This document shows, in pieces, positions 7,760-16,508 of a DNA stretch of 64,000 bases. The notes under the pieces were generated by a model. The model was not told the DNA's origin. It searched no databases and worked only from the letters and a program-made list of their open reading frames with translations. Source of the stretch: Oribacterium sp. oral taxon 102. Its GTDB lineage: Bacteria; Bacillota; Clostridia; Lachnospirales; Lachnospiraceae. Position numbers and translations under genes: made by a program. Every line of letters begins with the position of its first letter. Positions within the stretch are counted from its first letter, which is position 1. Location: assembly GCF_013394775.1 (NCBI RefSeq), contig NZ_JABXYT010000001.1:510501-574500 (forward strand), given 5' to 3'.

Positions 7760-8524
7760 ATGCAGGAAACCAAGGGGGCAGCAGTCAGAGAAGGCAGGCT
7801 GGAGCCGCTTCTGGAGGAAGAGGAGCTGGAGATTGATCTGCGGGAGCTTTTCTTTGCGATACGGAAAAGGATTCTGTATGTGCTGCTGGCGGCGCTGCTT
7901 GGCGGAGGTCTCAGCTTTTTCGTAAGCCGCTTCGTCCTGACGCCGATGTACACCTCGACCAGTATGCTGTATATCATGTCGAAGGAGACGACATTGACCT
8001 CTCTCGCGGATCTGCAGATCGGCGCCCAGCTCACGAAGGACTACAGGGTGCTGGTGACCAGCCGTACGGTCATGGAAAAGGTGATTGAAGCATTGCAGCT
8101 TCCTATGGATTATACAGAGCTTCGGAACATGATTCGTCTTGAAAATCCCTCCGATACCCGGATCCTGAATATCAGCGTAACGGATTCCAGTGCGGAAATG
8201 GCGAAGCAGATCGCGGATACGGTTGCGGAATGCGCGTCGGATTATATCGCGGATATCATGGAGCAGAATCCTCCCAAAATCATCGAAAAGGGCGAGATTT
8301 CGCATACAAAAACCTCTCCGAAGACCCGGATGGATGTGCTGCTGGCGATGCTGGTCTCTGCGTGTGCGGTGGTGGCATATGTTTCACTGAAGACGATACT
8401 GGATGATACGATCAAGACAGAGGACGATATTCAGAACAGTCTGAGGCTTCCGGTGCTTGCGGTCATCCCGGAAAAGGCCGCGCCTGGAAAGGGGAAAGCG
8501 AAGACAGGAAAGGATAAGGGATGA
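7760..8524 (+). CDS. cpsC: Wzz/CpsC-type polysaccharide co-polymerase and kinase activator
   Basis: The 254-residue protein has the two-helix Wzz topology. An N-terminal cytosolic segment rich in Glu is followed by a first transmembrane helix near residues 36-58 (ILYVLLAALLGGGLSFFVS), then an external domain opening with TPMYTSTSMLY, and a second helix near 192-212 (MDVLLAMLVSACAVVAYVS). A short cytosolic tail ends it. CpsC proteins set chain length of the exported polymer and activate the CpsD kinase through this tail. The ATG at 7760 is preceded by GGGGGA; a TTG at 7748 is an alternative. The stop overlaps cpsD by four bases. Confidence 0.83.
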   Translation: MQETKGAAVREGRLEPLLEEEELEIDLRELFFAIRKRILYVLLAALLGGGLSFFVSRFVLTPMYTSTSMLYIMSKETTLTSLADLQIGAQLTKDYRVLVTSRTVMEKVIEALQLPMDYTELRNMIRLENPSDTRILNISVTDSSAEMAKQIADTVAECASDYIADIMEQNPPKIIEKGEISHTKTSPKTRMDVLLAMLVSACAVVAYVSLKTILDDTIKTEDDIQNSLRLPVLAVIPEKAAPGKGKAKTGKDKG

Positions 8525-9312
8525 ATCAGACAGTATTGCAGCTTCAGGCTCTTTCAGAGGCGGATGATTTTCGCTATATAGAGGCGATCAAGACATTGCG
8601 GACCAATATTCTGCTCTCCGGCTCCAATGTCCGCAGGATTCTTCTCAGCAGCACGGCGCCGAACGAGGGAAAGAGCACGCTGTCCCTGGCGCTGGCGAGA
8701 GCGTTTGCGGAGAGCGGCAGACGCACCCTCTTGTTGGATGCAGATATCCGAAAATCCATGTTTACGGTCCGTCATCAGATTCACAGAGAGACGATCGGGC
8801 TTTCTCAGCTCCTTTCCGGGCAGGGAAGTCTGGAGGATGGAATCTATACGACAAATGTCGAGAATCTGGATGTGATTCTGCCCGGTCCCTATTCTCCCTC
8901 CCCGACAGAGCTGTTTGAGGACGAGATGTGTGGGAAGCTGTTCCGCTATATCGAAGAGCAGAACTATGATTTTGTCATCATTGACTCTCCTCCGCTTGGC
9001 TCTGTCATCGACGCGGCGATCCTGTCCCGCTATGCAGACGGCGCGGCACTGGTCGTAGAGAGTGAGGTGACGACGAAGCGGCTGTTCTCGCGGGTAAAGG
9101 CGCAGCTGGATCGCACAGGTGTCCGTTTCCTCGGTGTGATTTTAAACCGCGTGAAGATGGATAAGGGAAGCTACTACGGGAACTATTACGGATATTACAA
9201 AAAATACGGGACGTACGACTATGGACCGAAAAATGAGGAAGGGGAGAAGCATCCTGGAAAATCGCGCGGCCGTATGTCTGCAGGGAGCAGGAAAGAAGCA
9301 GGCAGGGGATGA
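8521..9312 (+). CDS. cpsD: CpsD-type bacterial tyrosine kinase (BY-kinase)
   Basis: The 263-residue cytosolic kinase starts within the cpsC stop codon, so the pair is translationally coupled. It has an extended Walker A (APNEGKSTLSLALA), a Walker A' (TLLLDADIRKS) and a Walker B (DFVIIDSPPLG), typical of BY-kinases derived from the MinD/ParA fold. A terminal tyrosine cluster near residues 218-234 (SYYGNYYGYYKKYGTYDYG) is the expected autophosphorylation tail that CpsB would dephosphorylate. The domain runs over the usual 230 residues, plus a Lys/Arg-rich end. No glycosyltransferase, flippase or polymerase genes follow; the next genes are coaC/coaB on the other strand. Confidence 0.88.
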   Translation: MNQTVLQLQALSEADDFRYIEAIKTLRTNILLSGSNVRRILLSSTAPNEGKSTLSLALARAFAESGRRTLLLDADIRKSMFTVRHQIHRETIGLSQLLSGQGSLEDGIYTTNVENLDVILPGPYSPSPTELFEDEMCGKLFRYIEEQNYDFVIIDSPPLGSVIDAAILSRYADGAALVVESEVTTKRLFSRVKAQLDRTGVRFLGVILNRVKMDKGSYYGNYYGYYKKYGTYDYGPKNEEGEKHPGKSRGRMSAGSRKEAGRG

Positions 9313-9451
9313 TGGATCTCCTGCTTTGGGCAAATCGCATACGCTCACAGTATTCGACGGGCTCCTCTGATGTGTCTTGACCTCCCTGATCACTGTGCGG
9401 GATCAGTACACCCTTAATTTCAGGCCGGGATTCATTTTGCGGAGCCTCTGC

Positions 9452-9994
9452 TCATTCTCCCAGTGCCTCCCGGACTGCGGAGAGGATCTGCTCTGTATCC
9501 GCCAGTGCCCCCTTTCCAAGCGATCCGCAGGCGAGCATCGCCTCGCGGGGCTCGATGAAGCAGAACCCAAGCTCTTTCAGGGTTCGGATATTCCGCTGTG
9601 TCAGCGGGTTTTCGTACATTGCGGTGTTCATTGCGGGCGCGATCAGGATCGGAATTCCCCGTACAGCCAGCAGCACGGTGCTCAGCATATCGTCGGCGAT
9701 GCCCGCGGCAGCCTTGGCGATGAAATTCGCGCTTGCCGGGGCGACCAGCAGCAGATCGGCGCGCTGTGCCAGTGAAATATGCTCCACCTCGGAGGGAGCA
9801 CAGGGCGCGAACAGATCGGTATAGACCTTGTTTTTCGTCAGCGTTTGCAGGGTGAGGGGTGTGATAAACTCTGTACCTGCTCTGGTCATGATGGTATGGA
9901 CGCTGCGGCCCTCCTTATTCAGGGTATTGGCGATGTCGGCGGCTTTATAGGCGGCGATGCTTCCGGTGATGCCGAGAATGATGTTCTTTTTCAT
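9452..9994 (-). CDS. coaC: Phosphopantothenoylcysteine decarboxylase (separate CoaC)
   Basis: This is a 180-residue flavoprotein of the HFCD family that decarboxylates 4'-phosphopantothenoylcysteine to 4'-phosphopantetheine in coenzyme A synthesis. Seen are the FMN-binding GITGSIAAYKAADI start, the catalytic histidine in VEHISLAQRADLLLVAPASANF-type sequence, the APAMNTAMYENP motif and the substrate-clamp MLACGSLG. In most bacteria this domain is fused to CoaB; here it is separate, as in streptococci. It overlaps the coaB stop by four bases and is read after it. Confidence 0.9.
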   Translation of the reverse strand: MKKNIILGITGSIAAYKAADIANTLNKEGRSVHTIMTRAGTEFITPLTLQTLTKNKVYTDLFAPCAPSEVEHISLAQRADLLLVAPASANFIAKAAAGIADDMLSTVLLAVRGIPILIAPAMNTAMYENPLTQRNIRTLKELGFCFIEPREAMLACGSLGKGALADTEQILSAVREALGE

Positions 9995-10776
9995 TTGCAG
10001 ATTTTCCTCCTTGCGACAGTCTCCATAGCGGCTCCCACGATCCCTGCTGCGATTTCCTGCTTCGTATTAAAGGCAGAGAGCCTCCTTTCCGAATCCATCA
10101 GGAAGGCATGGTGGTGATCTCCCTTGATCTCTGCCGCGTCATTGGCGAGCACGAAATCGCAGCGGTTTTTTACGAGAAGGCGATGTGCGGTGTCCAGAAG
10201 CGTCTGCTCGGATACCTGATGGAGCAGCTTGAAGCCGATGATCACCGCCTCCGGCAGCTTCTCCCGAAACAGGGGGAGGATCTTCGGCGTCTGCTCCAGC
10301 AGGAGCAGGGGAGACTTCATCTGTGAGGACAGCTTCCCGCCGCCTTTCCGGAGATCGGTTTCCCCCATTCCGTCCAGAAGCGCCCTCTGCATATTCTGAG
10401 GAGCGGAGGCATGCTCCTCCAGGAATGCTGCCAGGGCTTCTGTCGTAGACACCGCGCGGACGGTATAGTCGCTGACTGCCATGCTGTGGATCACACAGTG
10501 GATCGTGTGACGTTCCAGAATCGCGTTGACCGCGTCCCGGAGATCGGTGACGCTCTGTACCGTGACACAGCTTATCCGTTCCGCGTGGGGACGGACGGCA
10601 TCCCTTGCGCAAACATAAAAAATCTGCCGCACCGCCTCCTGTGCGGAGAACGCGTCTGCGATCAGGCTTCCCAGTCTCCCGCTTCCGGTATTGGTGATCC
10701 TTCTCACAGAGTCGATCGCCTCGCTGGTGCCTCCCGCCGTAATCAGAATATTGATCTCCGGATGCTTTCTCTCCAT
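9991..10776 (-). CDS. coaB: Phosphopantothenate-cysteine ligase (separate CoaB)
   Basis: The 261-residue protein matches the stand-alone streptococcal-type CoaB, which joins 4'-phosphopantothenate and cysteine using a nucleoside triphosphate. It shows ITAGGTSEAIDSVRRITN near the N-terminus, HSMAVSDYTVR, GGGKLSSQMKSP and the late FVLANDAAEI motif. The ATG at 10776 has GGGAG nine bases upstream; a TTG at 10794 could add six residues. It is the first gene of the coaB-coaC pair and has a promoter at 10867-10895. Confidence 0.87.
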   Translation of the reverse strand: MERKHPEINILITAGGTSEAIDSVRRITNTGSGRLGSLIADAFSAQEAVRQIFYVCARDAVRPHAERISCVTVQSVTDLRDAVNAILERHTIHCVIHSMAVSDYTVRAVSTTEALAAFLEEHASAPQNMQRALLDGMGETDLRKGGGKLSSQMKSPLLLLEQTPKILPLFREKLPEAVIIGFKLLHQVSEQTLLDTAHRLLVKNRCDFVLANDAAEIKGDHHHAFLMDSERRLSAFNTKQEIAAGIVGAAMETVARRKICK

Positions 10777-10866
10777 ATATTTCTGCTCCCGCAAGAATCC
10801 TTTCTCTTGACTTCCCTATGCCGAAACCGCTGCTGCGCATAAGACGCATGGCTCCGGACAGTTAGG

Positions 10867-10895
10867 ATTATATCCTTCCTTGCCTTTCGGCGCAA
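10867..10895 (-). promoter_or_regulatory. Probable promoter for coaB-coaC
   Basis: Read on the minus strand: TTGCGC, a 17-base spacer, then a perfect TATAAT. It lies about 90 bases upstream of the coaB ATG. The -35 is weak. Confidence 0.5.
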
Positions 10896-11022
10896 TCCTT
10901 TCCGGCGGCAATACACCATGAGCAAGCAGTTCGGGGAAGCAGGAGAAAAGAAGGGATAAAAATTTGAAAGAAGGCTCTTTAAACAGAAAAAGCCATCCAT
11001 AGAGCAGGCGCAGCATGTTTCT

Positions 11023-11051
11023 AAGACAAAGCTGCGTCTGTTTGCTATAAT
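11023..11051 (+). promoter_or_regulatory. Promoter for the binding-protein/LuxR pair
   Basis: AAGACA, a 17-base spacer, then TATAAT, ending 42 bases ahead of the lipoprotein ATG. The 317-base coaB to lipoprotein gap holds this and the divergent coaB promoter; nothing else in it is recognised. Confidence 0.6.
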
Positions 11052-11093
11052 GATGACAGCGTCGGTTGTCAGTACATTATTGCGGAGGGGATT

Positions 11094-12503
11094 ATGAGGG
11101 GGAAATGGGCGCTGCAGATAGGGATTGCCGGAATGCTGGCTATGCTTCTCGCGGGCTGCGCGGGGCTTCAGAAGGAGAAGGGACCGATCGTGCTGACGCT
11201 CTGGCATGTATACGGCGGTCAGACGGATTCTCCACTGAATCGGACGATCGACCGCTTCAATGAGACCAGAGGCAGGGAGCTGGGGATACAGGTGCAGGTT
11301 ACCAGCGTCTCCAATACCAATACGATTCACGAGGCGGTGCTTTCTGCGGCGAGGAAGGAGCCGGGGGCGGCGGAGCTTCCGGATATGTTCGTCTCCTATC
11401 CGAAGACGGTGCTGTCGCTGCCGGATCAGAGTATTCTGGCGGATTACAACGATTATTTCAGTGCAGCGGAGCTTGATGCATACCTTCCGGCGTTTCTGGA
11501 GGAGGGGAAGCTCGACGGGAGGCTTGTAATCTTCCCGGTAGCGAAATCAACGGAGATCCTCTTCATCAATAAGACCTTGTTTGACCGCTTCGCGGCAGAG
11601 ACGGGAGCAGAGGAGCGTGAGCTCGCAACCTGGGAGGGGCTGTTCCGGCTGGCGAAGCGCTATGCGGAATGGACGGATGCGAAAACGCCGGATATTCCGA
11701 ATGACGGTAAGAGCTTCTTCGTACATGACTACCATTTCAACTACTTTCAGGTCGGCTGCGAGTCACTCGGAGAGCATTTTTTCAGGGAAGGGGATGCGGA
11801 GGGGCAGCTCTCTTTCGGGCCAATGTTTCGGCGGGTCTGGGAGCCTTATGCCGATGCGGCACTTTCCGGCGGGGTTTGGCTGCGTGAGGGCTATGCGACG
11901 GAACCGCTTCGCACCGGCGGGGCGATCGTGAGCGTGGCGTCCTCTGCGAGTGTTCTTTACTATGAGGATGTCGTGACCTATGGGAATAATATTTCAGAGC
12001 CGATTGAGGTAGTAGCACGCCCGGTTCCGGTCTTCGAGGGCGGAGAGAGGCTGGTTATGCAGAGAGGTGCGGGCTTCTGCATGGTGAAGTCCAGCCCGGA
12101 ACGGGAGAGAGCGGCGGCAGCATTTCTGAAATGGCTGACAGAGCCGGTAAATAATGTGGAATTCGTGACGAAGACAGGATATATGCCGGTGACGGAGGAG
12201 GCGTTCCGGCAGCTTCCGGAGATCGTAAAGGGCTTGGAAAATCCGAAATACAGAAGCCTCTATCGGGCGCTGGCGGAGACAGAGCGGGATTACCGCTTCT
12301 ATGTCGCTCCACTGCTTCCGAATTATCTGGATCTGGAGATGCGCTTCGAAAAGAATGTGCGGCTGGAGCTGTCCAGAGCAAGGCAGGCTTACCATGAGGC
12401 GGTCGGAGAGGGGCAGTATGCCGGAGGCGACATCGCAGCGCAGGCGGAAAAGGAGCGGCAGCTGGAGCAGGCATATCAGAATTTGCTGCAAATGATGGGA
12501 TGA
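11094..12503 (+). CDS. Orphan extracellular solute-binding lipoprotein (MalE-like cluster)
   Basis: The 469-residue protein has a signal peptide and a lipobox (MLLAGC, Cys near residue 22), so it is a membrane-anchored lipoprotein. The mature part opens with IVLTLWHVYGG and then DRFNET, the typical first strand and helix of family 1 solute-binding proteins of carbohydrate ABC importers. Later segments (FINKTLFDRFAAETG, TWEGLFRLAKRYAEW, AAAFLKWLTEPVNNVEFVTK) also fit. No permease or ATPase gene lies nearby. Instead the stop codon overlaps the start of a membrane-bound LuxR-type regulator. A ligand-sensing role for that regulator, rather than import, is inferred. The ligand is unknown. Confidence 0.85.
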   Translation: MRGKWALQIGIAGMLAMLLAGCAGLQKEKGPIVLTLWHVYGGQTDSPLNRTIDRFNETRGRELGIQVQVTSVSNTNTIHEAVLSAARKEPGAAELPDMFVSYPKTVLSLPDQSILADYNDYFSAAELDAYLPAFLEEGKLDGRLVIFPVAKSTEILFINKTLFDRFAAETGAEERELATWEGLFRLAKRYAEWTDAKTPDIPNDGKSFFVHDYHFNYFQVGCESLGEHFFREGDAEGQLSFGPMFRRVWEPYADAALSGGVWLREGYATEPLRTGGAIVSVASSASVLYYEDVVTYGNNISEPIEVVARPVPVFEGGERLVMQRGAGFCMVKSSPERERAAAAFLKWLTEPVNNVEFVTKTGYMPVTEEAFRQLPEIVKGLENPKYRSLYRALAETERDYRFYVAPLLPNYLDLEMRFEKNVRLELSRARQAYHEAVGEGQYAGGDIAAQAEKERQLEQAYQNLLQMMG

Positions 12504-14179
12504 AGCGGAGGATGAGCGGGCGGATGAAGGCTGGGAGACATGGAAAAGTGCATTCGGAGAGCGAAAAACCTGCTTTTTGCCAGCTGCTGCGGGCGCTCAA
12601 TGCGCAGAGCAGCTCGATGCGCGGAAAGCTGCTCCTGTACCTCTGCTGTCTGATTTTCATAAGCAGCGGCATCCTGCTGCTCCTGCTGCTCGGAATGGGG
12701 GTCTTTACGGAGAGCGGGCGGAGCCTTCGGCAGACGCTGGAGGTACAGCTTCGGAACCGGAGCAGAGAGATGCAGGAGCGGCTCGCGTTCTATACGGGGA
12801 ACGGGATTTATTTTTCCGAGCGGCTCAGCAGGACGCTGGAGCAGGATATTCTCAGCTATCCCTACAATATCAGAGCGCTGCAGAATAATGCCGTACAGCT
12901 GGAGGAAATGCAGGAGCGGCTCTATCCGCTTCTGGAAAATGAGCTGAATATTACCCGTGTAAGCGGCGTTTTCGCTGTTTTTGACGCGACGGTCAATACG
13001 AAGGCACCCGGCGCGGCGACATCTCGCAGCGGCATCTATTTACGACTCGGGAATGTCAGCAGCAGCACGGCACCGGAGAATGACATCTTCCTCTTTCGGG
13101 GTCATTCCGAGCTCGCGATGCAGAAGCAGATCCAGCTGCATAACCGCTGGAATATGGAGTTTAATACCGGCGAGATGGAATGGTATTCGCAGCAGCTCGC
13201 GGAGAAGAGCACGAGACAGGATTATCTCTGGATCGAGCGGCACAGGCTGCGGGATACCTGGGAGAACGGCATATTTCTGAGCATACCGGTGGTGGGGAGC
13301 GGCGGAGAGCGCTACGGTCTCTGCGGACTCGAAATCAGTGAGCTTCTGTTTCGGCTGAGCTATGCTGCGGTAGAGAGCCGGTACGGAGATATGGTCACGG
13401 TTTTCGCGCCGCTGGAGGGGGATCAGCTGCTTCTGCCCGGCGGGCTGATCGGAGAGCGGGGCGACAGCTACTTCGATGACGGGCAGCCGCTTCGGATTGA
13501 GCAGGGCAGGAGGTTTAACAGCTATCTGGGAGAGGGCAGACATTACCTCGGTATGCATCAGCCCTTTATGGAGGCGCGGGATGCTTCGGGCAGGCAGTGG
13601 GCGCTCGCGGTGCTGCTCTCCTATTCAGATTATCAGCTGCAGAACGCACGGCAGCGAAGCCGGATCATCGCAGCGGTAGCGGCATTTGTCCTGATCATGC
13701 TGCTCTGCTCCTTCGTTCTCTCGCATCATTTCGTGAAGCCGATTCTCAGAGGGCTGGAGGCTCTGAAGACGGATGCGATACATCGGGAGAATGGGGGCGG
13801 CAGTACCGGTATTTCAGAGCTCGATGCGCTGGCGGAGTTTCTGGAGCTGAAAAATGCGGAATACCGGAACGGAGGACGGACAGAGTCAGGGCTTCCGCCG
13901 GAAATCAAGGAGCTCTTCGATCGCTTCGTGGAAAACAGCCGGACGCTGACGCTGTCGGAGCGGAATATCCTTTCCTACTATATTCGGGGCTATCAGATCG
14001 CGGAGGTACCGGAGCTCGCCTGTGTCAGTCTGAATACGGTACGGAAGCATAACCGAAGCATCTACGAGAAGCTCGGCGTGCGCTCGCGGGATGAGCTGCA
14101 GCTCTACCTCGATCTCCTGAAGCGCTGCGGGAGGCTTTCGGAGCTGGAGCAGCCTGCGGAGCGTGTGCGGGAGCTATGA
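12500..14179 (+). CDS. Membrane-anchored one-component regulator with C-terminal LuxR helix-turn-helix
   Basis: The 559-residue protein begins in the stop of the solute-binding gene (ATGA). A basic N-terminus precedes one transmembrane helix at about 43-69 (LLLYLCCLIFISSGILLLLL). A large extracellular domain follows at about 70-385, then a second helix at about 387-409 (IIAAVAAFVLIMLLCSFVL) and a short HAMP-like stretch (VKPILRGLEALKTDA). A GerE/LuxR helix-turn-helix sits at about 482-540 (TLSERNILSYYIRGYQIAEV, then SLNTVRKHNRSIYEKLGV). The layout is that of a sensor histidine kinase with the kinase replaced by a DNA-binding domain. It could read ligand state through the partner lipoprotein. 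Targets are unknown; autoregulation is plausible. Confidence 0.82.
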   Translation: MKRRMSGRMKAGRHGKVHSESEKPAFCQLLRALNAQSSSMRGKLLLYLCCLIFISSGILLLLLLGMGVFTESGRSLRQTLEVQLRNRSREMQERLAFYTGNGIYFSERLSRTLEQDILSYPYNIRALQNNAVQLEEMQERLYPLLENELNITRVSGVFAVFDATVNTKAPGAATSRSGIYLRLGNVSSSTAPENDIFLFRGHSELAMQKQIQLHNRWNMEFNTGEMEWYSQQLAEKSTRQDYLWIERHRLRDTWENGIFLSIPVVGSGGERYGLCGLEISELLFRLSYAAVESRYGDMVTVFAPLEGDQLLLPGGLIGERGDSYFDDGQPLRIEQGRRFNSYLGEGRHYLGMHQPFMEARDASGRQWALAVLLSYSDYQLQNARQRSRIIAAVAAFVLIMLLCSFVLSHHFVKPILRGLEALKTDAIHRENGGGSTGISELDALAEFLELKNAEYRNGGRTESGLPPEIKELFDRFVENSRTLTLSERNILSYYIRGYQIAEVPELACVSLNTVRKHNRSIYEKLGVRSRDELQLYLDLLKRCGRLSELEQPAERVREL

Positions 14180-14198
14180 TGCCCTGCTATTGTTCATG

Positions 14199-14249
14199 AA
14201 AAACAGGCGGCAATACTGTGCATATTGCATGGATTTGCCGCCTGTTTTT
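14199..14249 (+). terminator. Terminator after the LuxR-type regulator
   Basis: A long stem (AAAACAGGCGGCAA with TTGCCGCCTGTTTT) around a 21-base loop ends in a T run. It closes the two-gene transcript. Confidence 0.85.
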
Positions 14250-14437
14250 GTGCAAAATAGTGGTATTCGTCGGATAATTTTTACATTTTTCGAGGAAAAG
14301 TATCCGATGGGTAATGGATTTTCTCTAAAAAGTCTGTATAGTTATTTTTAGTGTTAAGGAAGCGCTGACAGCAGTTGTCAGGGCGAGGGGGCATAGCTGA
14401 CGCGTTGTGCGTGCGGCAGGAAAAAGGAGGAGACATT

Positions 14438-15118
14438 ATGCGTTATCAGATCGAGGGAGGAAGTCTTCCGGCGGCGATTATTCAGCTGGAGCCGGGAGAG
14501 ACCATCGTCAGTGAGCTCGGGGGGCGCGCTTGGGCGAAGGGGGCAGTCACTACGGAAACCAAGGCGCCGGGCGGTATCGGGAAGAGCCTCGGGAGAATGT
14601 TTTCCGGTGAAAATCTGTTTATGAGCTATTATACCGCGCAGGGACCGGCGGAGATCGGCTTTGCATCATCCTTTGCGGGAAGCATCATTGTGCGGGAGCT
14701 GCAGCCGGGACAGAGCCTGATCTGCCAGAAATCCGCATTTCTCTGTGCGACCTCTCAGGTGGAGCTGTCAGTCTATTTCCAGAAAAAGCTGGGAGCCGGA
14801 CTCTTTGGCGGCGAGGGCTTCATTATGCAGAAAGTGACCGGGCCGGGACTGGTATTCCTCGAGCTGGACGGCTATGTGAAGGAATATGACCTGCAGGCAG
14901 GAGAGGAGCTGGTCTGCGATACGGGGCTTGTTGCGCTGATGGATGAGAGCTGTCAGATGGATGTCCGCGTGGTCAAAGGTCTGAAGAATAAGCTGCTGGG
15001 CGGTGAGGGACTGGTGGATACCGTGGTGATCGGACCGGGAAAGGCATATATCCAGACCATGTCTCTGCCGAGACTCGGCGGTGTGCTGTCGCCGTTTATC
15101 AAGGTCGACAAGAAGTAA
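14438..15118 (+). CDS. TIGR00266 / AIM24 family beta-barrel protein
   Basis: The 226-residue protein starts at the ATG after AAAAAGGAGGAGACATT; the frame is open to 14375 but the family start MRYQIEGG begins here. Features of the AIM24/TIGR00266 family are clear: GGSLPAAIIQLEPGETIVSE near the N-terminus, GRMFSGENLFMSYYTA, and a repeated later pattern in which KKLGAGLFGGEGF and KNKLLGGEGLVDTVVIGPG carry the GGEG turns. Family members are cytosolic trimeric beta-sandwich proteins of unknown biochemical role. The gene begins a run of five same-strand genes with envelope or zinc-ribbon features. Confidence 0.85.
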   Translation: MRYQIEGGSLPAAIIQLEPGETIVSELGGRAWAKGAVTTETKAPGGIGKSLGRMFSGENLFMSYYTAQGPAEIGFASSFAGSIIVRELQPGQSLICQKSAFLCATSQVELSVYFQKKLGAGLFGGEGFIMQKVTGPGLVFLELDGYVKEYDLQAGEELVCDTGLVALMDESCQMDVRVVKGLKNKLLGGEGLVDTVVIGPGKAYIQTMSLPRLGGVLSPFIKVDKK

Positions 15119-15216
15119 GAGCGGTAAGGGCGATGAAATCGCAGCAGGGGAAATGTACAGGGCAGTAAGGGGAAAAGCATAGAGTGAGACAAGGGGCGGT
15201 TAGACCGCGACAGGGC

Positions 15217-15246
15217 GTGACGGCGGCGGGTTTCCGCCGCCGTCAC
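15217..15246 (+). terminator. Strong hairpin after the AIM24-type gene
   Basis: GTGACGGCGGCGG pairs with CCGCCGCCGTCAC around a four-base loop. It is followed by ATGATTTT, a weak T tract, so it may be a terminator or an RNA processing/stability hairpin ahead of the next gene. Confidence 0.6.
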
Positions 15247-15272
15247 ATGATTTTCGAAGGGGGATAAGGGAA

Positions 15273-16496
15273 ATGAAGAGAAGACGCTATTGGATAATAT
15301 TGCCTTTGGCGGTTGGTGTATTTTTTCTGTCTATGACGGCGTGTTCGGAGAAGAAGACGGAGGAGAGTACGGTAGAGGAGAGCGAGAAGCGTACGGAGAA
15401 GGGCGAAAAGGAGACGACGGAAGCGGAGGCCGAGGGAGCGGAGGAGCTGGACTATGAGAATATGACTGCCGAGGATCTGCTGAAGGATCTCCTCGACAAG
15501 ACAGAGCTCAGCGACGAGAACTTCGTCTGGCTGACTTCTACCTATCGCTATGTGCCGATCACAGAGGAGCTGCAGCTGGAGGAGAATATCACATCAGAGG
15601 CATTTTCTCTTCTGAGAGAGAAGGAGATCCGGTATACCTGCAGCGAGGATTCGATGAAGCAGCTGCTTGCCAGCGAGTATCCGCAGGTTCGTGCCGAGGC
15701 CTACGAGTGGATGGAGTCTCTGCTGGGACTCACGGATACAAACAGGGCGCTGGCGAAGGAGGCGATCGGAACCGAGAAGGATCCGTATGTGCTGCGGGCA
15801 ATGATCCGGACACTGGGAAACGAAGGCTCGGATCCGGAGATAGGCCCCTTTCTCATTTCGATGTCGAAGCATACTCACCCCAGGGTCAGGGAACAGGCGG
15901 CGGCCTGGATCGGCAGCTCCTGGAACAAGGAAATGGAGGGCGCGGTAGAGGCGGAAATCGCGCTGATACAGGACGAGGATCAAGAGGTGGCGAAGGCTGC
16001 ATGCCGAAACTGCGGCGGACTGGAGGACGACAGAGTTGTGGCGCCGCTTGTGGAAATTTTGAATGATGAGACGAAGTATGAGCTGCACGGCGCTGCAGTA
16101 GACGGGCTTACCGATATGTGGCTGGACTTTCCCTTCCATGAGGCGACGAGCGAGGCGGCATACAAAGCCTGCATGGATTACTACAAGAAAACGCCGAGAT
16201 CAGAGAATGTTCCGTTCTGGACCACAGTCGGGGAAGCGGACATGATCTCAGAGAGCTCTTTCCCGGAATGGAAGGAGAAGGCAAGCTATTACAAGCCGGA
16301 GGAATTGATTGCGGTCATGAAGGAGATTGCGTTGGATCCGAATGCCGATTGGCTCGGACGTACCGCCGCCTTTGATGTCATCAAGACGCACGGTGGCAGG
16401 GAAGCGCTTGAGGCGATCAAGCCGGAGGTCGATGCGCTGACCGATAAGGATGCCTCGCTGGTACAGGACAGTCTTGAGGACGAGCTTAAGGATTAA
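15273..16496 (+). CDS. HEAT-repeat lipoprotein
   Basis: The 407-residue protein has a short basic start, a hydrophobic helix and a lipobox ending MTAC (Cys about residue 24). A strongly acidic Glu/Lys/Thr linker runs to about residue 65. The remainder, from about 110, is made of paired helices of the HEAT/PBS-lyase type: YPQVRAEAYEWMESLLG, DPYVLRAMIRTLGNEG, HPRVREQAAAWIGSS, DQEVAKAACRNCGG, LHGAAVDGLTDMW. HEAT solenoids serve as protein-binding scaffolds, so this is probably an extracellular adaptor. The two lipoprotein genes of the cluster lie 12 bases apart and are likely one operon. No enzymatic motif was seen. Confidence 0.75.
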   Translation: MKRRRYWIILPLAVGVFFLSMTACSEKKTEESTVEESEKRTEKGEKETTEAEAEGAEELDYENMTAEDLLKDLLDKTELSDENFVWLTSTYRYVPITEELQLEENITSEAFSLLREKEIRYTCSEDSMKQLLASEYPQVRAEAYEWMESLLGLTDTNRALAKEAIGTEKDPYVLRAMIRTLGNEGSDPEIGPFLISMSKHTHPRVREQAAAWIGSSWNKEMEGAVEAEIALIQDEDQEVAKAACRNCGGLEDDRVVAPLVEILNDETKYELHGAAVDGLTDMWLDFPFHEATSEAAYKACMDYYKKTPRSENVPFWTTVGEADMISESSFPEWKEKASYYKPEELIAVMKEIALDPNADWLGRTAAFDVIKTHGGREALEAIKPEVDALTDKDASLVQDSLEDELKD

Positions 16497-16508
16497 GCGT
16501 AGAGGAGA

